Shown here: in pieces, positions 37,193-46,206 of the stretch | Layout of the letters: the number at the start of each line of letters is the position of its first letter | How positions within the stretch are numbered: the stretch's first letter is position 1 | Source of the DNA: Candidatus Gastranaerophilales bacterium | Lineage (GTDB): Bacteria > Cyanobacteriota > Vampirovibrionia > Gastranaerophilales > Gastranaerophilaceae | Assembly: GCA_944327225.1 (NCBI GenBank) | Contig: CALVGZ010000005.1 | Span: 29,071-93,070 of the forward strand | DNA: 64,000 nt | Direction of reading: 5' to 3' | Position numbers and translations under genes: made by a program | Notes under the pieces: generated by a model | What the model was told of the DNA's origin: nothing | The model's database searches: none | What the model saw: only the letters and a program-made list of their open reading frames with translations

Positions 37193-37855
37193 ATGGAAAA
37201 TATTTTTATAACCGGAGTTGATACGGATATAGGTAAAACTTTTGTATCTGTTGGTATTGCCTTATTAAAAGAAAGTGAAGGTAAAAGGGTCGGATATTTT
37301 AAGCCCTTTCAAAGTGGTGCTTATGAAAAAAACGGGGAGTTAATTGCTCCTGATTTATTTGAATTAAAAAAATTTTCATCAATTCCATCTAAATATTCTT
37401 ATCTTTTTAAAGGGGAAGTTTCGCCTCATCTTGCAAGTATTTTGGAAAATGTTGAGGTTGATATTAACAAAGTTAAATACGATTTTATAAGTTTTTCGAA
37501 GAATAAAGATTTTGTTGTGGTTGAAGGGGCAGGGGGTTTGTATTGTCCTGCAATAAAAGGAAAATTGTTTTCAGACATAATTAAAATGCTCGATATGGAA
37601 ATAATTATTGTAACAACCCCTTCTTTAGGCAGATTAAATCATACTTTAATGACCCTTGAATGTGCTAAAGTTAATAATATCAAAGTAAAAGGTCTTATTA
37701 TAAATAAAATGCCACAAGATATGACGCTGTCTGAAGCAAATTTTATAAAAGAATTAAAATTGTTTTCGGATGTTGAAATTTTAGGGAAAATTTCGGAAAT
37801 TGACGATTTAACCAAAGAAAATATTATCAATGAGTTTAGGTCTCTGAAAATATAG
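37193..37855 (+). CDS. bioD: Dethiobiotin synthetase BioD
   Basis: BioD closes the ureido ring of dethiobiotin with CO2 and ATP. The 220-residue protein has the phosphate-binding GVDTDIGKT (8-16), the catalytic Lys in YFKPFQSG, VVEGAGGLYCP and a normal length. The ATG at 37193 has AAAGG seven bases upstream; an in-frame TTG at 37157 is not used. It overlaps the convergent bioC gene by 20 bases at the 3' ends and is divergent from bioB, so its transcript is antisense to the end of bioC. Confidence 0.94.
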   Translation: MENIFITGVDTDIGKTFVSVGIALLKESEGKRVGYFKPFQSGAYEKNGELIAPDLFELKKFSSIPSKYSYLFKGEVSPHLASILENVEVDINKVKYDFISFSKNKDFVVVEGAGGLYCPAIKGKLFSDIIKMLDMEIIIVTTPSLGRLNHTLMTLECAKVNNIKVKGLIINKMPQDMTLSEANFIKELKLFSDVEILGKISEIDDLTKENIINEFRSLKI

Positions 37856-38555
37856 CATACATTGGGTTGTATGTAAGTTTATTTTGATATTTTAATTCAT
37901 ATAACTTTAATTTTTCTTTTAATTCTTTAATTGAAAAGTTGTTTTTTTTGATAGCATTTACTCCGGTTGCTTTTAAGTGTTTTAAAATGTCTAATGAATT
38001 GTCGAATTTTAGTTCATATTCTTTTTCAAAAACTAATACATCATTCGGAAACATTGCTTTTATATTTTCTATTGAAGGATAATTTAAGCTAATATTAAAA
38101 ATATCTTTTATTTCAAAAAAATTTTTTTTACCAAAAAGAGAAAAAGCAATTATTCCGTCAGCAGTTAACAAGGTTTGTAATTTTTTTAAGACGTAAGATA
38201 AGTCATCACACCATTGCAGACTTGCATTTGCAATGATTAAATCAAATTTTTTTTGGGTTTTAAAATTTTCGATATCAATATTTAAAAATTTAATTTTATT
38301 ATTTATTTTGCTTATATAATTTTTGGATTGAGGAATTAAATCAATTGCAATATAACTTTCAAAATTAAAATTACTTTTATTTAATTTTTCTGTTAAAATC
38401 CCAGTATAAGAGCCAATTTCAAGGATATTTCTATATTGTTTGTTGCTTATTAATTTAATTAATTCATCTGCCATAATTTTTTGTATAAAAGCGTTCGAAT
38501 TATAAGTGGTAAGGCTTTTTGTAAATTTTTCTTTGATTAATTCTTTATCTAACAT
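37836..38555 (-). CDS. bioC: Malonyl-ACP O-methyltransferase BioC
   Basis: BioC methylates malonyl-ACP so that fatty acid synthesis can build pimeloyl-ACP. The 239-residue SAM methyltransferase has ILEIGSYTGILTEKL (motif I), YIAIDLIPQS, DLIIANASLQWCDDL and FSLFGKKNFFEI, typical of BioC; GSYTG differs from the usual GxGTG. The ATG at 38555 overlaps the bioG stop (ATGTTAG) with AGGA seven bases upstream. It is co-directional with bioG and bioF. Confidence 0.88.
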   Translation of the reverse strand: MLDKELIKEKFTKSLTTYNSNAFIQKIMADELIKLISNKQYRNILEIGSYTGILTEKLNKSNFNFESYIAIDLIPQSKNYISKINNKIKFLNIDIENFKTQKKFDLIIANASLQWCDDLSYVLKKLQTLLTADGIIAFSLFGKKNFFEIKDIFNISLNYPSIENIKAMFPNDVLVFEKEYELKFDNSLDILKHLKATGVNAIKKNNFSIKELKEKLKLYELKYQNKLTYNPMYAIFSET

Positions 38556-39187
38556 ATAAAATCCTGCCAATTTGAATAATTTTTAAAGGGGCAGTGTGTT
38601 GATTCTATTAAATCAATTTCCGCTTTATTTTTCCAAAAATTTAATTGATTTTTAGTTGGAATAATTCTGTCATCATTTGAAATTATTGCTTTATCAAATT
38701 TAATTTCAGAACTAAAAGATTTTTTTTGAATTTCAAATAATTCTTCCCTTAGTTCACCTATGGATCTTGTAATTGTAATTTCGGGATTAAGTTTTCCACC
38801 TTTAAACATATTTTTTATAAATTTATCTAAAGAATCTTCATTTAAAAACTTGGCTGTTATTTTATATATTTTTTCCGGTATTCCAAAATTATTATCTACA
38901 ATTTTACTCGTGCCGTTTATTGCAACTTTATGGTCAAAATTATTAAAAGTGTTTATAAAGTTGTTTGCCGCAAAAACGCCCATAGACCAGCATATTAAAT
39001 ATTTTTTTTCATATTTGTTAAAATCAAATTCTAAAAAGTTGAAATCTAAATTTCTGTAATCAAATAAAAAAAGTATATCAAAACCGTCGGTTTTAAGGTG
39101 TTTTACTGGAGTTTCGTTCATTGCCCAGCCGTTAAAAAAAACAATCAGGTTTTTATTATTTTTTTTATTCAACCAAAAATATTTCAT
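38549..39187 (-). CDS. bioG: Pimeloyl-ACP methyl ester esterase BioG
   Basis: BioG (212 residues) removes the methyl ester from pimeloyl-ACP, ending chain elongation and filling the role of E. coli BioH. The family marks are the N-terminal FFNGWAMNE, the nucleophile elbow CWSMGVFAANN with its Ser, the Asp in IISNDDRIIPTKNQ and the His in STHCPF. Its stop overlaps the bioC ATG, and it abuts bioF, making a bioF-bioG-bioC unit. Confidence 0.88.
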   Translation of the reverse strand: MKYFWLNKKNNKNLIVFFNGWAMNETPVKHLKTDGFDILFLFDYRNLDFNFLEFDFNKYEKKYLICWSMGVFAANNFINTFNNFDHKVAINGTSKIVDNNFGIPEKIYKITAKFLNEDSLDKFIKNMFKGGKLNPEITITRSIGELREELFEIQKKSFSSEIKFDKAIISNDDRIIPTKNQLNFWKNKAEIDLIESTHCPFKNYSNWQDFIC

Positions 39188-40321
39188 CTATATTTTCTCC
39201 AATAAATTTTTAACTTCGTCAAGTTCCATATTTGCAGTCAAGGAAAGCCTTAATCTTGAAGTATTTACGGGAACTGTAGGCGGGTTAATCGGAAGCACAT
39301 AAAAACCTTCATTTTGAAGTTTAAGTGCCGTATTTTTTGTTTTTGTACTATCTTTTAAAATAACAGGAATAATTTGAGATGAACTTATTGTAGGATAAAT
39401 TTTATGAACTTCCTTAAATAAATTATTCAATTTTTCTTTTTGTTGAATTAAAAAATTAAATTTTTCATTAAGTAAAAAATTGCTCCATAAAATATTAACA
39501 GAGGGAAGTGCGGTTGAAAATATAAACCCTGACGCTTTATTTATTAAATAATCTATTATTACGTTGTTTGAGATCGTAACAGCTCCGACTGATGCAAGGG
39601 ATTTGCCTAATGTAACGGTGAAAATGTCAACATCATTTAGCAGATTATACTCGTCGCAAACGCCCGCAAGATTTTGTCCGAAAACCCCGAATGCGTGGGC
39701 TTCATCTATCATTAAAAGGCAATTATATTTCTTTTTTAATTTAATTAATTTTTTAATATCAGCTATATCTCCATCCATTGAAAAAACAGATTCGGATACA
39801 ATTATTGCATTTTGGTGTTTATTTCTGTTTGCAATAAGCATTTTTTCCAAAGAATCATAATCGGTATGTTTATAACGATAATGTTCGGCTTGTGATAATT
39901 TTAAACCCGAAACAATGCTTGCATGATTTAATTTATCTGAAAAAATGCAATCTGATTTTGTAAATAAAGTACTTATAATGCTTTGATTACATTGATATCC
40001 TGTATTAAATAACAAGGCTTTTTCTTTTTTGAAAAGTTTTGCGAATTTATTTTCTAAATTAAAATAATTTTTTGAATTACCTGTTAAGAGTCTTGCTGAA
40101 GTTGAAGAAAATAAAAATTCAGGGTGATTTTTATATTTTTCGATAAATTCTGAAATCAAATCTTTATTGGTGCTTATATTCAAGTAGTCGTTGGAAGAAA
40201 AATTTAACATCTTTTTTCCTTCAACAAAAATGTACTTTGAAATTTTTTCATCAATATTTTTTATTGAACGAAAGTTTGAATTTTCTTTTAATTTATCGAG
40301 TTCAGCTATATAATTTTGCAT
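39188..40321 (-). CDS. bioF: 8-amino-7-oxononanoate synthase BioF
   Basis: BioF joins pimeloyl-ACP and alanine using PLP. The 377-residue protein shows LNFSSNDYLN, TGNSKNYFNLE, the PLP-binding SESVFSMDGD and LMIDEAHAFGV, and the lysine in TVTLGKSLAS. It heads the minus-strand bioF-bioG-bioC run. The start at 40321 follows a TATGAT box by exactly six bases with no ribosome site, suggesting a leaderless message; a TTG at 40339 is a less likely start. bioA is not in this window. Confidence 0.92.
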   Translation of the reverse strand: MQNYIAELDKLKENSNFRSIKNIDEKISKYIFVEGKKMLNFSSNDYLNISTNKDLISEFIEKYKNHPEFLFSSTSARLLTGNSKNYFNLENKFAKLFKKEKALLFNTGYQCNQSIISTLFTKSDCIFSDKLNHASIVSGLKLSQAEHYRYKHTDYDSLEKMLIANRNKHQNAIIVSESVFSMDGDIADIKKLIKLKKKYNCLLMIDEAHAFGVFGQNLAGVCDEYNLLNDVDIFTVTLGKSLASVGAVTISNNVIIDYLINKASGFIFSTALPSVNILWSNFLLNEKFNFLIQQKEKLNNLFKEVHKIYPTISSSQIIPVILKDSTKTKNTALKLQNEGFYVLPINPPTVPVNTSRLRLSLTANMELDEVKNLLEKI

Positions 40322-40327
40322 AAAATT

Positions 40328-40333
40328 ATCATA
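40328..40333 (-). promoter_or_regulatory. -10 element placing the transcript start at the bioF ATG
   Basis: On the minus strand TATGAT is separated from the bioF ATG by six bases (AATTTT), with no ribosome binding site. The same six-base spacing occurs at metX, the orphan kinase, the REC-STAS gene and mlaE. Confidence 0.4.
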
Positions 40334-40345
40334 GCACAAAGTCTT

Positions 40346-41200
40346 TTATAAAATTAAAGCAAGTATCATAAGTATAATTGAACCTATTTGGAGTCCCGTT
40401 GATGTAAATTTTTGAATTTTATTTGCTTCGTATAATTTTGCTGTTTGTTGAGCATTTGCTGCCGCTTGAAGTCTTTGAAGCCTCAAATGGTCATCATCTG
40501 ACGAAAAATCTCTTTGAAAAATTTTTCTTTCCAATCTGTTTAATCTTAATCCGACAGGATCTTGTGAATATGTTTTTGAAAATAAAACGGTTTCAAGTCC
40601 CGACAATTGAATATGAATATCCGAATTTTCATATTTATTTTGTGAACCCATATATTGTTCAATATCTTTAGTTGTTGTGTAGGGTTGTTCATAATGATAA
40701 GAAGGACTTTGTGCAACTGCATCTTTTCTTACGTATGCCTTCAATCTGTCTGTTCTGGATGCTAAATCTCCGTCTTGAGTTGAACCGAAAATCTTTTTTT
40801 CGAGTCTGTCTAATCTTTTATATATGTTCTCTTTTTCATAAGTTGAATTAAAAAGTTGATATTCTAAAGTATCGATTTGTGGATAGTTTATGCCCGCAAC
40901 TTCATCGGAATTAATTTCATAAGCCGGTTTTATACTATCTTCATAGCTTTCAAATCCCATAGCTTCATTTAATTTTTTAATTCTTTGATCAACAGAAAGT
41001 TTTGAATTAACTGTTCCGAAAACATTATTTTCAATTCTTGATAGTCTTTCTTGAGGACTATCTTTAGAATATTCAAATCCCCAAATAGAGTTTTCAATTT
41101 TTGAAATTTGTTCATAAGAAGCATTTTGAGCACCAAACGACAATCCGGTACTAAAAACCAAAATCATTATATATATTATTAAATTCTTCTTATTAAACAT
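40346..41200 (-). CDS. Secreted or membrane protein with LE-type internal repeats
   Basis: A 284-residue protein with an N-terminal signal sequence (IIYIMILVFSTGLSFGAQ) and a C-terminal hydrophobic helix (IGSIILMILALIL), so it is probably anchored facing the periplasm. Between them lie about four units of the pattern LExxlF...Y......R..RLE+.iFG: near 33 (KIENSIWG...RLSRIENNVFG), 110 (LEYQLFNSTY...RLDRLEKKIFG) and 201 (LETVLFSKTY...RLNRLERKIFQ). I do not know a name for the family. It lies on the minus strand between bioF and the phosphohexomutase. Lys/Arg-rich repeats may bind nucleic acid, peptidoglycan or another protein; unknown. Confidence 0.65.
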   Translation of the reverse strand: MFNKKNLIIYIMILVFSTGLSFGAQNASYEQISKIENSIWGFEYSKDSPQERLSRIENNVFGTVNSKLSVDQRIKKLNEAMGFESYEDSIKPAYEINSDEVAGINYPQIDTLEYQLFNSTYEKENIYKRLDRLEKKIFGSTQDGDLASRTDRLKAYVRKDAVAQSPSYHYEQPYTTTKDIEQYMGSQNKYENSDIHIQLSGLETVLFSKTYSQDPVGLRLNRLERKIFQRDFSSDDDHLRLQRLQAAANAQQTAKLYEANKIQKFTSTGLQIGSIILMILALIL

Positions 41201-41267
41201 AATGATATTATATCAGGTCTTTAATGATTTTTTCTTGGAAGTAAGTATTAGAATTAAAGTATATTTT

Positions 41268-42770
41268 TTATACCTTTTGTGATATTTTTTCTTCTACTAA
41301 TTTGCAAGTTAGATTTACTAATGCTTCTTTGTATTGTTCACATTTTTCTTTTGTTTTTGCTTCAAATCTTAAGGTAAATACCGGTTCGGTATTACTTTGG
41401 CGAATTAGGGCGAAACCATCTTCAAATATAATTCTTAGCCCATCTATTGTAATTATTTCTTTAATTTTTGAATTAAAAAGGCTGTCATCAATAACAGTTT
41501 TTAATTTTTCTAAAATTTCTTTTTTAAATTCATTAGGGCATTCTAACCTGACTTCATTTGAAAGATGTACCGAATTAAAAGGTTTCAGTAAATCTGTTAA
41601 TTTAAAATCAGGATTTATTTTTTTATTTTTTGCAATTATTTCAATTAGTCTGCAACCGGCATAAATTGCATCATCATAGCCGTAATATCTGTCTTTAAAA
41701 AATGTATGACCTGACATTTCCCCTGCAAGTAAGGCATTAGTTTCTCTCATTTTTGATTTTATATAACCATGTCCTGTTTTAGTCATAATGGCTATTCCGC
41801 CTATTTCATTGATTTTATCATATAAAACCTGAGAACATTTAACTTCGGAAACAACAATTGGTTTTTCTCCTCTGGGTGAAAGAGTTTTAATCAAATCTTG
41901 AGCATAAATGTATAAAAGTTTATCACCCGAAATAATTGTTCCGTCACCTGCAATCGCGCCAATTCTGTCAGAATCGCCATCAAAAGCTATTCCGATATCT
42001 GCTTTTTCTTTTTTAACAGTTTCAACAATTTTATCAAGAGTTTTAATGTCTGAAGGGTTTGGGTGGTGATTAGGAAACGCCCCGTTAGGTTCGGAGAATA
42101 ATTCTACCACTTCACAACCTAAATCACGATATAATTGAGGTGCTACAAGTCCGCCGGTTGCATTTGCACTATCAACGATAACTTTTATACCCTTTCCTAT
42201 TTTTCCAAACATGTCATAAATCTTATCTTGGTAATTTGAAATTATGTCGTAAGTTTTGACAAAACCGGAAATAACTTGTCTGTACCCGCAACTTTTTTCA
42301 TATAGTTCTTCGGTGAGTTTTTTAACTTCTTTTATTTGATTTTCATTTAGACTTTGTTTGTTAAATGTCATTTTTAGTCCGTTATATTCCGGCGGATTAT
42401 GAGAAGCTGTTATTATTAATGCACCTGTAATTTTTTTATTTTCTGTTATTTCGGAATCAATTTTTGCAAATTCGGAATAATATCCCAAGGGAGTTGGTGC
42501 CAAGCCAAGGTCTAAAATGTTAGCTCCCATGGAAGTAACACCTTGAATAATTGCTCTTTTTAATTCGGGAGAGTGGCTTCTTGCATCCATACAAACAGTG
42601 AATAAAAGTTCTCTCGGGGTTTTTTGTTGGTTTAATTTTTTAAATTCTTCCAAAACAAAAGCTACATAACCTTTTGCTGCATGAAAAAATACATCAGAAT
42701 TAATCTGTGAAGGAAAAATTCCCCTTATATCATTTTTGCCGAATGCACTTGTGTTAATTGAACCGTTCAT
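41268..42770 (-). CDS. Phosphomannomutase/phosphoglucomutase
   Basis: A 500-residue alpha-D-phosphohexomutase that interconverts mannose or glucose 6- and 1-phosphates for sugar-nucleotide supply. The phosphoserine loop is TASHNPPEYNG, the metal loop is FDGDSDRIG, the sugar loop is GEMSGHTFF and the C-terminal phosphate loop is RQSNTEP. N-terminal NDIRGIFPSQI matches the family. AAGGAG precedes the ATG. It could be ManB, Pgm or a dual enzyme; the substrate cannot be told from sequence. Confidence 0.9.
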   Translation of the reverse strand: MNGSINTSAFGKNDIRGIFPSQINSDVFFHAAKGYVAFVLEEFKKLNQQKTPRELLFTVCMDARSHSPELKRAIIQGVTSMGANILDLGLAPTPLGYYSEFAKIDSEITENKKITGALIITASHNPPEYNGLKMTFNKQSLNENQIKEVKKLTEELYEKSCGYRQVISGFVKTYDIISNYQDKIYDMFGKIGKGIKVIVDSANATGGLVAPQLYRDLGCEVVELFSEPNGAFPNHHPNPSDIKTLDKIVETVKKEKADIGIAFDGDSDRIGAIAGDGTIISGDKLLYIYAQDLIKTLSPRGEKPIVVSEVKCSQVLYDKINEIGGIAIMTKTGHGYIKSKMRETNALLAGEMSGHTFFKDRYYGYDDAIYAGCRLIEIIAKNKKINPDFKLTDLLKPFNSVHLSNEVRLECPNEFKKEILEKLKTVIDDSLFNSKIKEIITIDGLRIIFEDGFALIRQSNTEPVFTLRFEAKTKEKCEQYKEALVNLTCKLVEEKISQKV

Positions 42771-42847
42771 TAAAACTCCTTGAATTAACTTATTTTATGT
42801 AATTATATAATAAAAAAAATATTCTGGCTTTTTTTAAAAAATAATTG

Positions 42848-42853
42848 TATAAT
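42848..42853 (+). promoter_or_regulatory. Consensus -10 element placing the transcript start at the REC-STAS ATG
   Basis: A perfect TATAAT lies exactly six bases before the ATG at 42860, with no ribosome site in between. A clear -35 box is not seen. Confidence 0.5.
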
Positions 42854-42859
42854 CTCAAT

Positions 42860-43774
42860 ATGGAAAATGAAATTAGAATTACACAGGAACAGTTTGATAA
42901 TCTTTTAAAATTGTCTGATATAGAAATAGCAGCGGATACGCAAGAGGATGTTCAGGACCTTGTTTCAAGGGCATTGATATCTCTTGAAAGAAAATTAAAT
43001 TATTTTAATTATCCTTTAAGTTTTTTTACAGCCGAGGTTACTAATGTTTTAATAGTTGATGATACAGAATTGTCAATTTTTCAACTATCGGTAATGCTCG
43101 AAAAAATTGGTATGAATGTTTATGTTGCAAGAAGCAAAGAAGAAGCACTTGCGGAATTTAAGAAGAAAAATTTTGACTTTCTTGTATTGGATTTATACCT
43201 TCCGGATTATCAAGACGGTTTTGATTTAATTAAAGAAGCCAATAAATTAAGAAATGAAGAAGGAAGAGATTTCAGAATTATTGCAATCTCAGGAACCGAT
43301 AATCCAAAAATTATACAAGATGCCTATAAGCTGGAAATTGATGAATTTATTTCAAAAGCTCCGATGTGGCATGAAAAAGTTTTGAAATTTATATCGAATT
43401 CTACTAATAAAATTACCAATGAAGAATACACGAGATATTATGTGAACGATAATATTTGTTCTTTAACTTTGTATAAAGTGAATAATGAAAAATATGTTGA
43501 TAAAATTATAAAAGAAGTTAATGCAAATGTTTTAACGGGAAAGCAAAATATAATATTTAATATGGAACATATTAAGATTTTTTCGGATAATTTTGCAAAT
43601 CTTTTTGCTGAGGTATATAAATCAACAAGTTTAAAAGAAGGCATGTTTATTATTGTTAAGCCCTGCGAGGATGTTTTAAAGGCTCTTGAATTTGTATTTT
43701 TAAGTGAAGCAATTCCTATTTTTAATACTATGGAAGAAGCGGTTGAATACATTGAAATGAATAATTTTACATAA
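42860..43774 (+). CDS. Response regulator with C-terminal STAS-like domain
   Basis: A 304-residue protein: a short N-terminal helical part (1-55), a REC domain (about 60-185; VLIVDDTE, the phosphorylated Asp in LVLDLYLPDYQ, IIAISG and the Lys in FISKAP), and a STAS-like domain (about 205-300; LTGKQNIIFNMEHIKIFSDNF) like anti-sigma-factor antagonists. It may link phosphorelay input to a partner-switching module. The ATG at 42860 is used rather than a TTG at 42845, which overlaps the -10 box. Its 3' end overlaps the convergent lpxK by 8 bases. No partner kinase is adjacent. Confidence 0.75.
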   Translation: MENEIRITQEQFDNLLKLSDIEIAADTQEDVQDLVSRALISLERKLNYFNYPLSFFTAEVTNVLIVDDTELSIFQLSVMLEKIGMNVYVARSKEEALAEFKKKNFDFLVLDLYLPDYQDGFDLIKEANKLRNEEGRDFRIIAISGTDNPKIIQDAYKLEIDEFISKAPMWHEKVLKFISNSTNKITNEEYTRYYVNDNICSLTLYKVNNEKYVDKIIKEVNANVLTGKQNIIFNMEHIKIFSDNFANLFAEVYKSTSLKEGMFIIVKPCEDVLKALEFVFLSEAIPIFNTMEEAVEYIEMNNFT

Positions 43775-44828
43775 TGTCGCTGATTATGTTTTCTAATTCA
43801 AGAACATTAAAAGTATATCCTTTAATGTCTTTAATTAGGGGCAGAAGTTTGGTTTCATCTTTTTGAGTGGTTATAAATATATTTATATTGTTTGATTTTG
43901 CCAACTTTAAAAGTGATTTAATATCATTTTTTGTGTATTTATGGTGATCATTAAAGGAAACTTTTTTAAACACGTCATATTTTTCATTTAAATATGTATA
44001 AAATTGTTCGGGTTGTCCTATTGCACAAAAGGCTATTACTTTTTGTTTTTCTTTTGTATTATTTATGATTTCTGCTTTTGTTTGTATGTTATAAATTTTT
44101 TTTGGAACCATAGTGCAGATTTTTACAGGTTTTTTAAATTTCTTTATAAAATTAATTGTTTCTGTTATTTCATTATTGTTTTTATTTGTAATTATTATTT
44201 CATCAGTTCTTTTTATTTGGCTTAAGGGTTCTCTTAACGGACCTTTGGGAAGCAGGGAGTTATTTCCAAATAGCATTTTGGAATCAACAACAAGAATTGT
44301 TTTATCTTTTTTTAATTTTCGGTTTGAAAAACCGTCATCTAAAATAATAACTTCGCTACCATATTTAATAATTGCTTCATTTGCTGCAGTATAACGATTT
44401 GCACAAGTTATAACAACGACATTATTTGAAACTTTTTTTGCAAGTTGAAAGGGTTCATCTCCGCATATTGTTCCGTCGTTGAATTTGATATTTGAATAGT
44501 CTTTAATAATATTTGGAATTTTATTTGAAATTTTAGATTTGTAACCTCTTGAAATTATTGCAACTTTTTTTTCTTTTGATATTTTATTTGCAAGTTCAAT
44601 TACAATAGGAGTTTTTCCTACTCCGCCGGTTGTAAGATTACCAACACATATAACATAAGCATTCACTTGTTTTTCTTTTAAAATTTTTTTTTCGTATAAA
44701 AAATTTTTAAAATTTATAGCAAATTTGTAAAATAATTCACTCAAACTAAGTACACTATTCAAGAAGAAACCAATTTTTCTTCTTGAATAGTGGATATCTT
44801 GAAAATAATTTTTTATGTTATTTGACAT
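43767..44828 (-). CDS. lpxK: Tetraacyldisaccharide 4'-kinase LpxK
   Basis: LpxK phosphorylates the 4' position of the lipid A disaccharide at the inner membrane. The 353-residue protein has the P-loop GNLTTGGVGKTP, ISRGYKSK, VGDEPFQLAK-like text (CGDEPFQLAKK), EVIILDDGFSNRKL and a final HHKYTKNDI. The first ~45 residues include a short hydrophobic helix. It starts 2 bases after mlaD and is likely in the same transcript. A 16-bp perfect inverted repeat sits in codons 13-26. Confidence 0.92.
   Translation of the reverse strand: MSNNIKNYFQDIHYSRRKIGFFLNSVLSLSELFYKFAINFKNFLYEKKILKEKQVNAYVICVGNLTTGGVGKTPIVIELANKISKEKKVAIISRGYKSKISNKIPNIIKDYSNIKFNDGTICGDEPFQLAKKVSNNVVVITCANRYTAANEAIIKYGSEVIILDDGFSNRKLKKDKTILVVDSKMLFGNNSLLPKGPLREPLSQIKRTDEIIITNKNNNEITETINFIKKFKKPVKICTMVPKKIYNIQTKAEIINNTKEKQKVIAFCAIGQPEQFYTYLNEKYDVFKKVSFNDHHKYTKNDIKSLLKLAKSNNINIFITTQKDETKLLPLIKDIKGYTFNVLELENIISDIM
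44753..44792. repeat. 16-bp perfect inverted repeat inside the lpxK 5' coding region
   Basis: Arms 44753-44768 and 44777-44792 are exact reverse complements with an 8-base loop. Perfect 16-bp arms are unlikely by chance in coding DNA. In lpxK mRNA the hairpin would begin about 37 bases after the ATG. Confidence 0.6.
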
Positions 44829-44830
44829 AA

Positions 44831-46195
44831 TTAAAACATCAATCTAAATAATAAGAAACGTTTATTTAATTTTTCTGAGAATTTTTTAACGTTTCTCGTA
44901 ATTATGAGAACATCTTTTACAGTGCTTCTTAATTTTAATTTTTCGGTATCTTCTAATTTATTGTATTCATTGATTAATTTGGAAACATTTTCTGTTATAT
45001 TTGCTAAATTCGAAACTGTTGAAGTAATATCTTCTTTTAATTTTTCATCTTTTGTATATTCATTAACATAGCTTGTTATTTCTGATAAATTTCTCATAGT
45101 TTCATTTGAATTTGCAATTATTTCTTCTGTTTGACTGTCTTCTAATATTCTATTTATATTTTCGGACATTTTTCCGACGGATTTTATACTTGAAACAACA
45201 TCATTTTTAAGTGTTTCATCTGAAATTATTGCATTTATGTTGTCTGACAACTTAGTTAAACTTTTTATTAAATCGTCAGATTGATTGATTAAAGTTTCAA
45301 TTTCTTTTCTACTTGAATCAATTAATATTGTAGCTTTATCAAGTGTAGTGTTTGCACTTGCCGTCAAAATTCTTATATTGTCAATAGAGCTTTTTAAGCT
45401 TCCTATAAATTCATCAGACAAAATTTCTGAAACCCTGTCGTTCGTTTCAGCTAATGAACGTGCCGCCCTGAATTGTAAGTCCATAAAATCGGATAATCTC
45501 ATAGGTTCAATTACTGTATATTTTAAATTTTCATTCGGAGTAATAGGTATTTCGCCGTCAAGCATATAAAACATTAATTTATTGTTTTTAATTTTTAAAC
45601 CCAGCATATCGTTTTCCAAAATTAATCCAGGTAAATCAATTATGTAGGCAACTTTAACGACATTTTTTGATTTTAATTTTTCTCTTATTTGATATGGCAG
45701 TTGAGATTTTTTTAATACATCAACATCTAAAACTTTTCCAATTTCTGCTATGCCGTTAGAAAGTTCCATATATATAGGTTGATTTACTTGAATATCTGTT
45801 TCTGTTTTATTAATTTCGCCATAAATGTATTCTGTTTTAGGCGGAGTAACTTCCAGGAATTGTTCCCCTATTATTCCTGACTGTTGAATGGAAATAGTTG
45901 ACGCATAGGGAATTTTAACACCTTTTTCGGTTACAACAAATCTCAATTTAACGTAACTGTCTTTTCCTTGCAGAACGGGAGTAATTTCTTCAACTTGTCC
46001 TATTCTAAGTCCCATCATTTGGACGGCGGAACCGGCACGCATACCGTTAACATCTTTAAATGCCAAATCTATCCGTTCACCGCCCGATAAACTTCGTCCT
46101 TTTACCCAAAGTACAGTAAAAATTAATATAGAGATTGCGGTTAGTGTTAATATGCCGACCTTTAAAGATGATGTGTATTTTCCTTTTTTATCCAT
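44831..46195 (-). CDS. mlaD: MCE-domain phospholipid transport protein (MlaD-like)
   Basis: MlaD-like subunit of an ABC phospholipid transporter linking the inner and outer membranes. The 454-residue protein has one N-terminal membrane helix (about 11-29, LKVGILTLTAISILIFTVLW), an MCE domain (about 36-115; VNGMRAGSAVQMMGLRIGQVEEI) and a long helical tail (about 215-440) with many coiled-coil heptads. E. coli MlaD is about 180 residues, so the tail resembles the longer cyanobacterial or plastid (TGD2-like) forms. It follows mlaF on the minus strand and precedes lpxK. Confidence 0.88.
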   Translation of the reverse strand: MDKKGKYTSSLKVGILTLTAISILIFTVLWVKGRSLSGGERIDLAFKDVNGMRAGSAVQMMGLRIGQVEEITPVLQGKDSYVKLRFVVTEKGVKIPYASTISIQQSGIIGEQFLEVTPPKTEYIYGEINKTETDIQVNQPIYMELSNGIAEIGKVLDVDVLKKSQLPYQIREKLKSKNVVKVAYIIDLPGLILENDMLGLKIKNNKLMFYMLDGEIPITPNENLKYTVIEPMRLSDFMDLQFRAARSLAETNDRVSEILSDEFIGSLKSSIDNIRILTASANTTLDKATILIDSSRKEIETLINQSDDLIKSLTKLSDNINAIISDETLKNDVVSSIKSVGKMSENINRILEDSQTEEIIANSNETMRNLSEITSYVNEYTKDEKLKEDITSTVSNLANITENVSKLINEYNKLEDTEKLKLRSTVKDVLIITRNVKKFSEKLNKRFLLFRLMF

Positions 46196-46206
46196 TTCAA
46201 TTCCTT

